From UBA1422 sp041752735 (GTDB taxonomy: Bacteria > Bacillota > Clostridia > Peptostreptococcales > Anaerovoracaceae), in the NCBI GenBank assembly GCA_041752735.1, contig JBGSVW010000037.1:1-5052 (forward strand): a stretch of 5,052 nt of DNA, in the 5' to 3' direction. Positions 4,807-5,052 of the stretch are shown piece after piece (positions within the stretch are counted from its first letter, which is position 1; every line of letters begins with the position of its first letter). The position numbers and the translations under genes were made by a program. The notes beneath the pieces are model-generated. The model searched no databases, was not told the origin of the DNA, and saw only the letters and a list, made by a program, of their open reading frames with translations.

Positions 4807-5052
4807 TTGGCAGCCAGAATGAAAGAAAAATATCAGAGTGAAGTATTTACAGCCATGATGGATCAGTTCAAATACGAAAACGTAATGGACGTTCCCAAAT
4901 TGGAGAAGATTACTCTTAATATCGGCCTTGGCGAAGCAAAGGAAAATGCGAAGCTGATGGAAGGCGCAGTAGAAGAACTGGGCTTGATTTCAGGACAAAG
5001 ACCGGTTGTAACAACCGCAAAGAAATCCATTGCGAACTTTAAAGTTAGACAA
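4807..5052 (+). CDS. rplE: 50S ribosomal protein L5 (5' part; 3' end outside window)
   Basis: L5 is part of the 5S rRNA complex in the central protuberance and contacts P-site tRNA. The window holds 82 codons, under half of the usual length of about 180, and runs open to its last base. The product reads MAARMKEKYQSEVF, then FKYENVMDVPKLEKITLNIG (21-40) and the L5 signature ISGQRPVVTTAKKSIANFKV (61-80), all matching the family. The start is TTG, chosen for its 8-nt spacing from AAAGGAGG and because family N-termini begin a few residues before the conserved KEKY. It is the only non-ATG start in this window. The 17-nt gap after rplX fits continued cotranscription. Confidence 0.96.
   Translation, partial: MAARMKEKYQSEVFTAMMDQFKYENVMDVPKLEKITLNIGLGEAKENAKLMEGAVEELGLISGQRPVVTTAKKSIANFKVRQ

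Noticed and set aside
1..5052. An inserted or hidden new system (defence island, mobile element, CRISPR, RNA gene) within the operon
   Set aside because: Gene order is canonical throughout, all gaps are 25 bp or less, and every stretch is explained by a known ribosomal protein.

Overview
The window is a contiguous stretch of a bacterial S10-type ribosomal protein operon. Every base belongs to a plus-strand ribosomal protein gene or to a junction of 25 bp or less between two of them. The order is rplD (3' part), rplW, rplB, rpsS, rplV, rpsC, rplP, rpmC, rpsQ, rplN, rplX, rplE (5' part), which is the classical bacterial order with nothing inserted, lost or rearranged.

The proteins and signals point to an anaerobic low-to-mid GC member of the Bacillota, most likely class Clostridia. 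Shine-Dalgarno sequences are strong (AAAGGAGG-like), arginine is mostly encoded by AGA, lysine-rich runs are frequent, and the sequences read as clostridial (for example the L2 segment NPNDHPHGGGEG and the L16 segment FPHKSVTKKPAEVRMG). I cannot name the genus.

Layout: 1-396 is the end of L4. Positions 396-2205 hold L23, L2, S19 and L22. Positions 2205-3143 hold S3, which is unusually long. Positions 3169-4789 hold L16, L29, S17, L14 and L24. From 4807 to the window end is the start of L5, with a TTG start codon. Three junctions (rplD/rplW, rplV/rpsC, rplP/rpmC) are TAATG overlaps where stop and start share one base, as expected for translational coupling. I see no internal promoter, terminator, riboswitch, RNA gene, mobile element or CRISPR array. 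The operon promoter and any leader control lie upstream of the window.

All products are parts of the 30S (S19, S3, S17) or 50S (L4, L23, L2, L22, L16, L29, L14, L24, L5) subunit. Several cluster functionally: L4 and L22 line the exit tunnel, L23, L24 and L29 surround its mouth, L2 and L16 sit near the peptidyl-transferase and A-site region, and S3 lies at the mRNA entry.

The window is housekeeping DNA and I do not find a new system in it. The points worth a second look are a disordered Arg/Asp-rich then acidic tail of about 94 residues on S3 with an abrupt change in arginine codon use, non-consensus residues in the tunnel-facing parts of L22 and L4, and some start-site details.
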